The translations under genes were made by a program, and so were the position numbers. Positions 27,401 to 32,842 of a stretch of 64,000 nt of DNA are shown in pieces; position 1 is the first letter of the stretch; each line of letters opens with the position of its first letter. Source of the DNA: Plasmodium coatneyi. Its lineage: Eukaryota; Apicomplexa; Aconoidasida; Haemosporida; Plasmodiidae. The stretch spans positions 868,001 through 932,000 of the forward strand of contig NC_033559.1 of assembly GCF_001680005.1 (NCBI RefSeq), written 5' to 3'. The notes below the pieces were generated by a model that worked only from the letters and a program-made list of their open reading frames with translations, searched no databases and was not told the origin of the DNA.

Positions 27401-27776
27401 AATTTGCAGTTACATCCTTAAGAATACGCATAGTTGTACCACACAAAATGGAGGGAAAAATGTAGTGAACCATTTAATGCTCATAATCAGCGATGGCAGA
27501 TTTAACAAGAGTACTGTCAGAGGGGAGATTTTCAAATGCATACAAAATAACTTCATCCCCGTGTTGATGATTATTGATACGCAGCTTTCCAATAATAAGG
27601 CACAGTCCATTTTCAATTTGAAACAAACGTTTTACAAAGATAATAAACTGCATATAGTTCCCTACCTGCACGACTTCCCCTTTCCGTACTTTGTCGTCGT
27701 CAATGACGTAAATGAGATTCCCACGCTCATGTGTGATATTATAAGGCAATGGTTTCAGACGCTTAACAATAGGTAG
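6474..27776 (+). CDS. MDN1: Midasin (MDN1/Rea1), dynein-related AAA+ ATPase
   Basis: This 7100-residue nuclear ATPase strips assembly factors from pre-60S ribosomes. Six AAA modules are seen in tandem, with Walker A motifs at residues 510-517 (GTQGSGKT), 862-869 (GDTGVGKT), 1456-1463 (GNTSVGKT), 1789-1796 (GETGCGKT), 2229-2236 (GSPGVGKT) and 2607-2614 (GKNNGGKS). Walker B is intact in AAA2-AAA5 (LLLDEINL, VVLDELNL, FLMDEISL, ILVDEINL) but degenerate in AAA1 (IVFENVNN, near 583) and AAA6 (VLVKHVHL, 2804-2805), as also happens in the family. A long alpha-helical linker follows, then a strongly acidic D/E-rich region (about 5930-6820) and a C-terminal von Willebrand/MIDAS domain with DNTKS at 6887-6891 and the VVVNDVNEIP end typical of midasin. 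It is longer than yeast Rea1 (about 4900 residues) through low-complexity insertions such as a VDVDVD run near 3680. No intron is evident. The start lies in an AAAAAATGAAAAA context. Confidence 0.97.
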   Translation: MKNPAERTKLLWCEEIISHIRAGKGPICKEKISRTDRFNQEEESAPRRRRSKRDCLHFERNCVKHIYKNCFLLHKLLRYKAHVARRKRVNRHTPLAQIAHVTNGGSTTRDIALKDEMLRRPSRGMSTRGHKYTADLILTQTIVLTLFEPSLLKISLKYFNLLTASIVNQIFQEALHLASYNCVEGGDQNERKNGDFLGTLNLAGTGRETPFDGGDTPPVLHIYNLIQKYDINVEFYFCMICMNSILFSKDSFFKSAIDYFFKEVFPKSAHCYGYFDAIVSRYLKEQDSPQVEGINVSDVEGIPRSSMRCPSFSTSTHYCVQMLLLFCHLSLEKTLDRMYLNLLPAILKCKKRNPFFEDLIYLIYLHYHKIGRTVFVEEIVTNQLVRKNDVTRDEGSPLFNCSIGSTHNREVVHDASRDIRRVLLKHRYNVHNLDYLHVENFRVNREENACVKFCVDIESVVYPSFCVRGRELKREKTEGRTKFILTSRLKSIIEMVVTNIYDNRPTILIGTQGSGKTSLINYIHEKIYENENAKKGKVISLYLDDVVDSKSILGIWESNEKRFEFKFGVLAKAMMNGNWIVFENVNNISSSVVEKLCELTTKGHIYLSEKGEHIYPHKDFRLFATITVGDTVAGVGNIIHAGNVVGDDNAKGCSNCQLSELVRLNQRPGHLSSLFNKWHSVHIGSYTEEEVEEILCKKLKRAVNENYRTVILRSYHGVKTLLEKYPLLRSINLHDLVKIIQRVKKRKIFTHDNEKTRAILFQTCKSILTSHVPNGNLRSHFQKKLLKIFDLHEKTVTKWVQLHTLNDFMDHFNETLRNEKGKISLQCEKITNQSFLLTSVHKSILYEIIEGVHNKESILLIGDTGVGKTALVDYVAKIFGKKLLVFVFSEQSEASDLIGNYYPFNISVKTNELFEELKNLNFQVGKHLCPKELDMLYLKLKILLSEKKFITFLNTCHNFAKCLVEKFENDTSIFDMRVVKKYRIFQHDCQGVIHFWRSGGAKCVTLNRDGNNSPALKLQFDKFFPKEGQQNGHLTPNNSCEVPPEEQQQEEECNLNANELIFKFHDGILIDCIRNGYWLLLDEINLAQTEILQRLQGLLDLSNKHFDVVEKGNEQIKIHPNFRLFACMNPPIIPNLKKGKGNLGGEANNGKVSSLHEGNHVDTDQVDDEDHHIDLYNSSVSSGKKELPPILRNKFTEIFVDEILQYEDVEMVVKHLLREVTSDGELIRNITNCYLEVKRESLKNMNGAQNKPIFFSTRNLVRAVQYAIYVHKRKFNPLPLNAAVRNGFVCNFLSSVSVDNEKLMDHIFNKHFKCDKGKSALQSGNPQMEKSMQIEKNGVINYALLESYYQYRHFDTKKGICTERSDLSSFVKNSNAARREEAQTDGQEYPPGGDNQTNEHVEKYACVENSWILCGREEINLVNILSNFIITKNVKENIRKLALCLSGSKTPILLEGNTSVGKTSLVKFFADITGHKFVRINNHMNTDINEYFGQFVNDPSTGNLIFEEGVFVKAVRNGYWVVLDELNLAPSEVLESLNRILDDNKELYIPELKRYVKAHKDFMLFATQNPANNNNYLGRKELSKAFRSRFIEFYINDFEEGELEIILHRRCAISPSIAKKMIRVFSQLKIVKSNYNYFNDNLMTLRDLIKWGNRCPRSNADACLQGYYIIAEKLRNEKDQLTVRTILSENFLPKGEQLIVKYEDDQDVLHLKEHFWRKISQLNGHTLVQRSIINTGEQHTPGEKSQTFSHDDVGRVHYLKNMHLGKSTSRILCLLLKCFKYKESALLIGETGCGKTTCCELLSFVKNQKLNILNCNESTDVYDIIGSLKLVRNKKENFEKVKKNCIELYNEILSQYEDTFAANYLSGIIHDQIREVKKEDLLIFTLYLQKRYTLSESIKNKLLKLEMSINNLKSIFTWFDGILVSSLKKGDIFLMDEISLVESAVIERLNSVLEYERTLLLTEKGGKDIQNVKAHDEFCFIGTMNPSGDFGKKEISQTLKNRFTEIFVPPFAYDSEDYYFLILKQMKFTKVRRFKCGTADCLRLLFYRIAQNKSFTNEVVLSVRDTIKWISFMNVYLTRRKEIYLRKGINLTKSTLKRYIVRSFFHSGFLILIDGKEDAKTKAVLKELLRRSLLELASSINCNVANDGAQKTRERAMVESLFNQTYHFKFKRKYLQVNDFRIKFRRKLTTPFDQFSQNCQFVFDTPNIKKNLFKIVRAMQLDNSILLEGSPGVGKTCIINILAKLTNNKLIRINLSECTDIYDLIGSYFPIKDEKRKGPQGGTQVKGNNRALHNGGKEEQTPDGGNTGERDNSPFQYFWKDGKLIECMKKGYWILVDEINLANQQTLEGINSILDHRKEIFIPETNETVKSHPNFRLFCCQNPYSEGGGRKGLPKSFLNRFSKIYFEELNEEDYLCIVERLYGSCIPKEDIQKIISVAFVMKKINPLLRNSECWVWNLRDILRICKFLQANGGTSFVPICDMLVCSRLTCAEDREIVRSVIANVYGGAEIRRDEFLRSLSEATSRENLIALVRSTEVKHLNAFYTNFYYHQDNLCTACEWRTKSDPLKMGKIPSQVQPSTFLLSKDEKIYYACEAAIRLSIPILLIGKNNGGKSTFVNQLAHTFEKKLFEFSLTNDMDTFDLFGCYEHNSRDNVIKKVERKMHNLNKLLLRNILKKKNFKKFYHSYFTKGEFQRKIKRKKINIMVKLNNLSEEFINALRKSDVSDEDASSAQKNYVHFVQMSMKTTTEMQNKCNRKRNRIEKALLDITHLFETIRKNHINENVYIYNEGNFIKSIRKGHWVLVKHVHLSTPSLLDRLNSLFEENGYMLLHEFGKKKKIKPHRNFQIFLTLNSEEHYKISKALRNRCFEIYFGGPSCEYVGNAVNLHDQSGGSVFATGDPSSFRRTDTVEQTNEEARSVCSANGEAGTFEGNNTHDEQSTTPDSSFVMRVANICFSGVKGCRLEVNDAEVKTEEEEYLNLVRKGNVLHYMMQAFLKKIQKEMGAAYRRDEDVKTEMVALFFSRADLKTNCTKMMDYVNYCYERFLSVKGVRPTTDIIHFCVAISMTVYLMENMLEEEEVTEIRKKVAHMEQANWKRKNMKWHKNFKIHLNALLNHKFENNFYHVDNYIMYMCSHFLRVRKDRTGGEKVVSLFKKWTEMFSNSFVNFYCQMYSTLNEKTQLFFFPFFECLHKCVLRTVLQIRNGIRHFVKSGNLQDGLIQKMNCSNKFAHRIKSRHFIYFYFHCFINYVNTYYRSYRKERKRGLFANDGGACPPVYIAKEIALINSMSNLKLNRLFCYSVYCFLENFSYNDLFYRYEHLLNIKNRMVLRSNSEDIHMVKYLDYITGKVIRGKMDYFVVMRDYVFGSISAECNGDSLKVAEPPAKASLRPLPAARKRLLTQEDPKLAKRQYLFEAFLKWNLSYQYFESYSHFVRSKYVADCQPPTECGAASKSTAKKQRRLWLLTNKFLMHIEKVLFQMAKYRKTSRENDEDIFSYYLFVYLFTFDNLCNFKSDSVYVKIIFLIDALKYAFKWDKYVKQNCRLMKFLQKAKRAADRSELHAPHGDIQMGSNFHENENSPLNDLNRVKEKMRWWGKSTSKKQMTMVTPSMEYFPNGWVKNVFEVVNNIYISHFVKSVNLGRYYYAMLNRPLSGAEEEGRRVSPLYSFHFNGEEGKNVNVDVDVDVDVNDDVENLLIQTKSFSYALKVLPSDDPKVAQIEKLILDSLSTKKDVINLDVFTSTEGLQPMGDYQNEEGNEQDGPRYLPRNEDNSDGKGNQLLFHYQFIIFNINLKYLHNAFVYFLNTYMWLKWEQLYDHMEASCPGEGSHRTTSDTIERVKEDIKRMYNYLRGMEKSIFVQEEKIEVLGLLKEKYGRLEWAQQQGRQSGTKDAPPNVTPEGESAPFELQVTFSIMEELINLLYCFLMNVYLMRDKSYDYAKEDVNRVEFGHNEDEVDYSRGFFSEEWGAYQGESQPNCPNMHHPGLSPSWGINNTIGPTTDASAQDIMKQSNVTYEGYTLFKDIYLNKCFDQTSTFRLYPYVCSSLVNKTVIFDSVVSVYQELRRKKVTLFYLNMSNIIFRSLKRSYQDYVERAAPDVVVPTDASPGEESFWTSKRLLNSRGQSSTRYYFAFHAMTILFNILNSEALKGEEAKRDRMLLHVLELFRFIIDGKGKKASPEMLLHLLEIHKCIRRISVKVRQVEKIQKYVFAVLFILFKFILRNLQSHNGGGEKGSPLSDSKVVLRSHDSPIGGSLQQRHPSTGDCLPAECTIKHSEECINGGCAAYEHIEEITDEPSKNSEELYSWMHHLLGKANKEVRQMLYLLFPDHVIAVDLTEKYQEEEFLFSLGCLYISHYFLNVICSQVRKEIKNIFKQMEVQDYLNKTVALLKEEIYMGAQHNMYTEKVNPFAQVSYGDFIKMRRKKQLKGYIKNMKTNLPLLPNVLQNIKKGKKKKLETLLSKCERNNNPCGYFIAGYISKNSANNIHTLYLELKNEYKEFIKNLLPLESIENNVLLSLINSDELINPSLVNTCLNFAHHVRDKYSLVSKFAQAITHSVSVLIHAVHQINFAILRNKQIGESGKMERRTTPRGILQLDQKGNKKNDLYRCIKFPLNFNKILKLKKNCYESQINDLEYLHFVTKMLKKPKNISTQFDVASLLPLLKRMCRQVVIFNEKDETDNMNEFLKIDQFKSRTAKEMHQSLVDREFIEKNIEMELDSVFYSPEYFSTQAGVTSVGHGTTGVAREEEDSEGEDTKEERIEEANQERGKRDAEQVETEKPNEPLFNKIVYKMAKLFKGGKYKYTNGKKTPRSEIERTKKSVRHTLDMLIRLNYGEEYIRKDPNCGEKKKSVVTSTHRREEQNGCTFLLRKKNEEKRLLLFTLNMLTQFNDLTKYNGNKFAIFKKKIAECLQNCRNKNHVYINNYVNLLDDNFMECIFSALNDLCFLLINLRKEFIPIYNESANINVLSILNSINSILSFSINNIENEIEKIIHKLEYLVSLILSLKNDNYVSFDEVTMRRLKQIMQNSAPEDLLIYTVYFRLYKLSSVKTIRKNLNRKIVKKRTLSLFSYMFYLCYDDAQGGEFSSSANGVNMNRGNTNNCENDPHLDNLAKVKIVKTFETLVIFLRDSMVGEFPARLNLIDFIAHLFRNSEKQSERIMSNVFSNVYSYMRIYLPLIKKRIEDSKKYFDIQLRKELEKMNFDLVDLEAYKWSIMKLKRKIAYFTKLYFQQISVTVDKLIVQNGPSFGVESKRGNNSNGASTSFTQNGMDTLADQREDEVTSDVHNSSGSSSPEEEQQNGATVDSSEEDEKKSIRHNDAADEREENNTTPAGEKQNRFHDQLNELKESLSRLRKKVKTKKTLDQFLTNMDLHNSFEDISRNYVAEVKNILNVQCKDAGINQKKRWIYILKHFLSKKLNIPPLKNFDNFNFFSSVFQNDVQFCDSTRGSLFGLEYRCADDILMELKNCLTYMIEQDDTLNDDIKTNHMKRANEEVLLMGEQLQKDVKKNRLYTLHFLDEINDIVNHSEEKNAEILHLTIYIRSLNMHEDMANDETLYYLFNSIICEYFNLRKEVNIFYRHFVRYYLLVTTLLCEKRYGLDYILVDFATFENFLEKCNLVKGALLQVLTVRFGATTCKVDRQRGRNFFRSALKCVYKMAYITHSSNEFRMFNYFRNVYTSTWGGSGLEELGSTLPNVKLRMNVNFLECLNTCVNFLRDNLSEISALNVAPYFKDKIHAQVVKLVDLFYQMKGGSPGVASHCNGGMISPCEQDPKQYCYNSPHEDQVEKLNDQMCRFISNVVQKKSIIYIRDYPDFQNEKNVNEMYCMKEIVRMYLTLQSNYGILIGSEKDSKSIKVFHYLNKNLFYFTKCVLLYILDIFLGFSNVSLYFLKVLKILYTKGLCREAANGKDAMKEAKEEEDVFHKVDFLQGIGLGEGKGIKNISNQVDNEDLDNIYNEDENNFSQDENDFNEEAIEATYNFEKFCEKELPGGEEHGGEENSTKLENEQNNLDMERKEQSKEEQNNINNKNNEANKTDGEKNEGGDPEADAQHPIDDVLEKNNSNQWDVSERSAALKDALKGDDQEEANNEKEAGSETADNPDREAEKPEQPIEGNRTDEPSSGAPNDQKTVNVENDEGDTNEFPKGEQNDSCDLTNEQQAGNQSTDNLDGLMGEESKMPYGENDEMNNEFDFNLDSNFEIESSDFSRSCSERSFGSREENFDAHSDEEMGKEDQAGATKREERDACLRDEREFSEQDPGEVDIHHEVEELDGDASHEEEAAEQSDDAYDGDRSETDQVDQFDTDKHTNDRTGKGFKSGQVEPEEGNADPAEEERESADGLDGAEDRNDGTLSPDDEKADDQNGDQSGDQMDDQPVAEPGEEPIAEACKETDNPAEAQSRNDPVEESEGGAAEDDTHNNDVQGERKPTRPGEEHNERREKFGETAKGDITSEEELQNEYQDKYKGERMRNAAPTGHIDSEKDHQQMDNTTHNWGDAGISNEQEFHKWDDAEADATNRQNEREGSSRPGKSDQKDNNDDEGTDANDISFSIDKCNIYTKNFVDISNFIEKINERLLNMNREKDSAENEKTREDSQTVKENFNIKKEEHRKSKDEENMCEEMAMDFVTTGEVQSVEGMSERDAEKVKQNEKKEDTHEGNEEKSKYSNEANSKRAPRERKDMLDVKSRGDDSEEEDRADQLEEEFADQRSDFPSMDSGSTDNAREEVARNPYETTFQEEANNDVEVAERESIHYSEENLQAHKKEEKENAKRDENYYKVHQNEKALEREYAEDEDGENANNKVNPAEGATEMALINDHITAEYEEIYDQINNETEVMSSQLCEQLKIILEPTVRNKYQGDYKSGKKLNIKKLVNYFASDFRNNKIWKRRTKLNKRDYNIVIAIDNTKSMQINNIQKITLNAIFLVARAFEKLQVGRIGICSFGENDNGIHANNVVCSMKNSLNKQDFLKILNHFQFNHDTKNSFDNAMLNALKICSYILKNTHSCTTQNGGKNVVNHLMLIISDGRFNKSTVRGEIFKCIQNNFIPVLMIIDTQLSNNKAQSIFNLKQTFYKDNKLHIVPYLHDFPFPYFVVVNDVNEIPTLMCDIIRQWFQTLNNR

Positions 27777-27958
27777 TTTGAAACAGGTGCAGCCACGGCT
27801 GATGTTGCTTCAGTAGGCATAACTGAACACACATACAGCAAGTGAACATTTTTAAAAGAAGCGACATTCTATTGTATGATTTTTTTTTAATTTAATTGTT
27901 ACGTTTGGAGATTGTGTACATGTGAAAGACGTTTTTTTTTCGCTAGCTAGCTAGCTAG

Positions 27959-27989
<31 letters not shown>

Positions 27990-29260
27990 CTATGAGTGGA
28001 AAGGCAATTCTTTTTGTTCACCATGTCCATCCGTCGAACACGCGAAATCGCTAAACTGCTCACATTTATTTTTATACACGCGTAACCGAGCCGCGTTGCC
28101 ATTTTGTGTACTTGTTTCTGTCTGGTTCATTCTCCTTTTCGTGTTCACCCCCATGGGATGAGAATATTTACTATTTACTCGCGAAGAGACTTTTTAAAAA
28201 CTCTCACCATTTGCAACTCGTTAATATTGAAAAAATGAAGAAGCAGATTTATCGCGGCGTTTCGTTTTACCCCGCCGATCGCGCATACACATGTGCGTAC
28301 AGTACACTAGAATTATGCGTGCATGCAAGGGGGCCCCACCTGTGCAAATGTGTTGGAGACATGTTCGCCCGTCGCGGACGCAAATTTGCAGTTCACATTT
28401 TTAACATTATCACTGTGAGAAATAACTTTGACATAACAGCGGACGTCAGAAGGAGAGTGTAATTTTTTTTTTTTTTTTTTTCCCGTCACTTTTTCAATTG
28501 GGGGCAATTCTGTAGGGTGAATTAAAATTTTCGGTCATTCCCCTCGGAGGAGAAGATTTTTCCTGCGTCAATTTTAACCACGCCAGTTTCACCATTTAAA
28601 ATTTTTAAATGTGGACAGTTGTTCTGTTGTCGTCCATTTGTTGTCCATTTTTGTGCATCTTCCAGCGCAGTACGCCGCGCATTTGTCATTCACGTTTCTT
28701 ACTTTTTGCCTTTCGCGAAGACGGAAAACGTGAAAAAATGCCAACAGGAAAATGTGGCAAAAAATGACATGCAGGGAATGAGCGCATGTTGAGACATTTT
28801 TTGGAGTATTCCAGCTCAGAAATTATTTGACCCATTTTAAGTCACTTTTTGAACTGCATTTCTTCTTTTTTTTTTTTTATGACATTAAAGGGGGAGAGAA
28901 AATCTGTCTACACATGGGTGTTGCGTGAGCGGTGCTGTTCATTTGTTAGCACATACGAATTCGCGCTGGGAGTTCGCCCCTTGCTATCTTCCGGCGTGAT
29001 TATTTGATTGTCTGGTTGCTTTGCCGTCTCGCTCCTCCTCGCACGCCCCCACAACCAAGTGAAACAAAAGAGTCAAATTAAAAACAACTTGGCAAACCAG
29101 TTTGTTGGGAGAGCCTTTTTGCTACATCATTTGAATATTTATTCCAATTTTTTTCTTTTAAACATGAAAAAAAAAAAAAACACGTAAAATAAAAAGAAAA
29201 TAAAAGCATGCCAAATATGCACCCCCAAGTGAAATGTTCCCTTAACAGTTATTTTTAAAA
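27777..29260. other. Intergenic region midasin / secreted small protein
   Basis: Midasin 3' flank followed by the promoter of the next gene. It contains four tandem CTAG units at 27943-27958 directly followed by a T run to about 27985, a T18 tract near 28463-28480, a second TGCATGCA at 28320-28327, and A/T runs near 28866 and 29168. A 118-codon open frame (28106-28462) has no recognisable domain and is not supported as a gene. Confidence 0.55.
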
Positions 29261-30427
29261 ATGAAATTATATCTTTTATTACTGAATTGTTTAATTTTTG
29301 GTGAGAAGAAGAAAAAGACGGGGAGGGAAACGGAATGATGGAGTTGCCCTAGGTGCGGGTGTGTATTTTGTTACACACCTGTGTGGGGAATATAAATTTT
29401 GGGGCAAGCTTCTTTTCCACGAGGGAGACCGCTCTTTTATGTAACGCATATGCGACATCACCACCATCCCCATTGCTCCCTTCGCAGGTAATTTAAGAGG
29501 CGCCCAAAGTAGGAATACCCCATATAAAGAAGGTTCGTCTACCGTTTGTTCGTCTCGCCTGGCGCCAGGTGGTGCTATATATATAGGAGTGTGCAGATAG
29601 GACTGTATATATAGCCGTATACATTTTTGCATTTACATTTTGTGCTACCCCCCACAGACGCAGGAGGCGTTTCCGAAGAAGCGATAAAGAAGCTAAAAGA
29701 AATTAAAAAGCTCGAGTTGGATATCCTGAAGGACTTCGTAAAGCAAGACACGACGCATTCTGACATGTACAAGAGATACCACTGCATCGCCAGTGACTTC
29801 ATTTCGGGTGATCCCAAAAGGAGCAGTCCCAAGGGAAGGACCCCAAATAATCACCCAGAAGAAAACAAAACGGAGGAAAAAAATTTGGCAAAAGAAGGGG
29901 AGAAGTCAGAAAAAAGTTTCATAGAAAAAATTATATCCTTTGTATCCATTTTTCGCTACGATAACGTAAGCAATATTTATTCTGAGTATGTCCAGAAAAG
30001 TTTTCCGACGGAAAGGGATCACGCTGATGATGCAAATGGTCACGATGCCATATATAAGGAAGAGAAAACTGAAATAGGAAAAAAACAAAACTCAAGCTCT
30101 TACGTACAATTATCAGGATTACATTTAATGAAGAAGAATATGTTTTTAGGTGGCAAGGACAATTCTAGTGAGCATTTTGAGGTAGGAAACTTGGGTTCTT
30201 TTTACATGATTTTTGGGGCCCGTAATACTGATTACCCTTGGGCGTGTTCATGCGACCCTCTTCAGTTGATAGATTATAAGGAGAAGAAGAGGAACTACGT
30301 TTTGTGTAGCAACCAAGTGGATATGTCTATACAGAACGCCGATTTGTTTTGCAATCCCAAGAATTCGTCTGGCTACTTTTACTTGTCCTACGTTTTTATG
30401 TTTCTAGTTGTGATCGTGTGCTTTTAA
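29261..30427 (+). CDS. Small secreted, probably GPI-anchored protein of unknown function (two exons)
   Basis: I join exon 29261-29300 to exon 29658-30427 through an intron 29301-29657 (GTGAGA...CCCACAG). The phases agree: exon 1 ends with G and exon 2 starts with AC, forming an Asp codon, and the product is 269 residues. Exon 1 encodes the hydrophobic MKLYLLLLNCLIF, an evident signal peptide. The middle is helical and charged (EEAIKKLKEIKKLELDILKDF), then asparagine/lysine-rich, then a conserved-looking block with GSFYMIFGARNTDYPW and clustered cysteines (ACSCDP, YVLCSN, LFCNPK). The chain ends in a hydrophobic tail (LSYVFMFLVVIVCF) with no cytoplasmic residues, preceded by NSSG, the arrangement of a GPI attachment signal. 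A cell-surface or parasitophorous role is inferred; a single-pass membrane protein is the alternative. I do not recognise the family. It lies in tandem with midasin and converges with HOP. Confidence 0.8.
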
Positions 30428-31159
30428 GGGTTGGAGCAGAAGCGGGAGGAGCGTCAAAAAAGCATTTTTCCTAGGAACGGACTGCAGGTAGGAGTGGACT
30501 CCTAGGAAGAACGTTGGAAAACGCAACAAACTTGAGGGTAACAAAATGGTGTGCTCCACCCCGTGCCTCCTGTTCGCCAGCATTTTCTTCCCCTTCTTTG
30601 CGTGCGCCTGTGCACGCGTGTTCGCACTATACATGTTCTACGTTTTGGGCCAGTGGTACATGCACGCCCCGTTGGGGCCCCCAACTCGTTGCGTTGGACC
30701 CAATAAATAATTAAACAAAGAGAGGAGAAAGGGCTACCCACGGGGGAAGTGTACAAAATGTCGCCAAAAAGGGGAACAAATTTCCTCTTCCTCCATTTGG
30801 GAAAAATGCGAACGGGCTAGGCCACCGCTGCTGTGGCGAAATGGTGCCTACGTGGGGCGTGACTCGGCTGGGTCAGCGTTGTCCAGAAGGAAATTTTTTC
30901 ATAACGTGGTGTTAATAACAGTTTTCTTTTTTTTAGCGTTCGTGTGTTTGTTAATTTTTCGTTTTTTTCGTTTTTTTTTTTTTTTGCACCTTTTGGGTGG
31001 AAGTGTAATGAATTAGGGAAGTAACGCTATCGCGAGAGACACATCATGGAGGGACATTAATGTCCAATTTTTTCACGTAAATAAAAAGAAACCCAAGGGA
31101 AATGGAAGCGGTGGGCGCGCCGAGCAGGCACGCATTCACATTTACGCGCGGTGCAATGT
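30428..31159. other. Convergent intergenic region
   Basis: 3' flanks of the secreted-protein gene and HOP. A T-rich segment lies at 30930-30990 (TTTTTTCG units followed by T14). Short open frames on both strands have no recognisable features. Confidence 0.6.
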
Positions 31160-32842
31160 TTAGCGAACTTTGAGTATCCCTGCGGCGATCAGCTTCTGCA
31201 GGCCGTTAAAAATCTTGGGGTCCTTTATATACTCCGAAATGGAATTGGGGTTTTCATTCAGCCTCTGCAGAATTATCTGGAACTGTGGGTCGGAAATGAT
31301 TTGCTGGATTTCAGGGTCGGCCATGGATTTTTTAAACTGCTCTTCATCTACTTTTTCCGATTTGGACATTTCGTCAATTTTGTACACACATCTTTGGTAC
31401 CCCTCGAGGCATTCCTTATTGTTGGGGTCCAGTTCCAGACCTTTATTATAAGCCTGCAAAGCTTTATAATAATCCTTCATAAGGAAGTGTAGGTTTCCCT
31501 TTCTGCTGTGCGCTTTTACAAAATTAGGATCGAGTTCAAGGGCCTTCATTACATCTTCCAGGGCTGATGGATATTCTAACAACTTGGTCAGTGCAGCAGC
31601 TCTATTGGAGTACAACTTGGCGTCATTTGGATTTCTCCTAATAGCTTCATCATATTCCTTTTTCGCATTAGGGTAATCATTATTTTTAAAGTATTCATTT
31701 CCTTTATTTTTGTGTTCTTCAGCTTTTTCAGGATCGATATAGGCTTCCCTTTCTTCTTTTTCCTTCTTCCTTTCGAGTTCTTTTAAAGCGTTTCTCGTAG
31801 CTCTGTTGTTATCTTCAACGAGCGACTTTCTATACGCCTCAATAGCTTTATCGTAATTCTTCACATTCGTATAGCTGATAGCTAGTCGATTGTATACCTT
31901 TGCTACTTGAGCAAAATCGGCCTTAAAATTGTACCTATTTTCAATTGCGTATAGACAAGTTTCTATGGCCTTATCGAATTCTTTCATTTCTATATATACT
32001 GCCGCTTTGTTATAATGGTACATAATATCATTGGGATTTATTTTTATAGCTTCTTCATATTCTTGCAGAGCTTCTTCAAATTTCTTTTGTTTATAAAATT
32101 CATTTCCCTTCTGTTTATGTTCATCACCTTGTATTTCTTCTGGTGATCGATTTTTTCTTTTCCTTTCTTCTTCTTCTTCCTTCTCTTTTTGTTTTTTTTT
32201 TTTCATTTCTTCTTCTTCCATTTTTCTTTGTCTTTCTTCATTGTAGCTGGAGTCATCATTAAATTTTATGCCAAAAAATTTCTCCACTCCTTCGCTTATC
32301 TTCCTATCGCAGGAGGAAAGTATGTATCGAATGTTCATGGGGTTTGTATTAATAGCCTTTATGGTGTTTAACAGTTCATTTGGGTAATTTGCATTTTCTT
32401 CTTTGTACGATCTTAACGTGGCGTCATTTTGAATGATGGTATTTATGTGATTTATGTACTCCATGTTTTCTGCTACTTTTTCCTTCCTCACATTTTCCAA
32501 CGCATCCTTTAACGATTTGTTGTTTGGGTCTATTTGGAGTCCTTCCAGGTAGGTCTTTTCCGCGCTGTCCAGTTGCCTTAACCCATGTTCTGCACACCCT
32601 TTCCTTATGTATCCCTTTGGCCAGTCTTTCTTTAAACTTATGCACTTGTTTGCGCTTTCTAGGGCTTCATAGAACCTCCCCATACTTGCATACGCCCCGG
32701 ATAGGTTTGAATGTAGCACGTGGTCCTGAGGGTCATTCTTAATTGCGTTCGTAAAGTGGGTAACGGCTTCATCAAACTTCCCTTCCTGGAAGCACTTGTT
32801 TCCAATCTCCTTCAACCGTAGCGCCTCTTCCTTGTTGACCAT
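31160..32842 (-). CDS. HOP: HSP70/HSP90 organising protein (HOP/STI1)
   Basis: This 560-residue cytosolic co-chaperone bridges HSP70 and HSP90 and passes client proteins between them. Three TPR domains are visible: TPR1 (about 4-115), TPR2A (about 238-355) and TPR2B (about 370-490). There are also two aspartate/proline modules, DP1 (about 130-190) and DP2 (about 509-560, DPEIQQIISDPQFQ to the C-terminus). The two-carboxylate clamp of TPR1 that holds the EEVD tail is present as K11, N15, N46, K76 and R80, the family spacing with a three-residue offset from human HOP. A highly charged E/K linker (about 200-235) precedes TPR2A. The length is close to human HOP (543). There is no intron. The start ATG gives MVNKEEALRLKEIGNK and is directly followed by TPR1 helix A. 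It is divergent from calmodulin across 2.9 kb. Confidence 0.97.
   Translation of the reverse strand: MVNKEEALRLKEIGNKCFQEGKFDEAVTHFTNAIKNDPQDHVLHSNLSGAYASMGRFYEALESANKCISLKKDWPKGYIRKGCAEHGLRQLDSAEKTYLEGLQIDPNNKSLKDALENVRKEKVAENMEYINHINTIIQNDATLRSYKEENANYPNELLNTIKAINTNPMNIRYILSSCDRKISEGVEKFFGIKFNDDSSYNEERQRKMEEEEMKKKKQKEKEEEEERKRKNRSPEEIQGDEHKQKGNEFYKQKKFEEALQEYEEAIKINPNDIMYHYNKAAVYIEMKEFDKAIETCLYAIENRYNFKADFAQVAKVYNRLAISYTNVKNYDKAIEAYRKSLVEDNNRATRNALKELERKKEKEEREAYIDPEKAEEHKNKGNEYFKNNDYPNAKKEYDEAIRRNPNDAKLYSNRAAALTKLLEYPSALEDVMKALELDPNFVKAHSRKGNLHFLMKDYYKALQAYNKGLELDPNNKECLEGYQRCVYKIDEMSKSEKVDEEQFKKSMADPEIQQIISDPQFQIILQRLNENPNSISEYIKDPKIFNGLQKLIAAGILKVR

Noticed and set aside
28106..28462. 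118-codon frame between midasin and the secreted-protein gene
   Set aside because: No domain and no plausible splice links, and it ends directly in a T18 tract; treated as chance.
29627..29657. Start of the small secreted protein at 29627
   Set aside because: The codon is TTG and the segment ends in a 3' splice site (CCCACAG); the phase-matched upstream exon with a signal peptide explains the start better.
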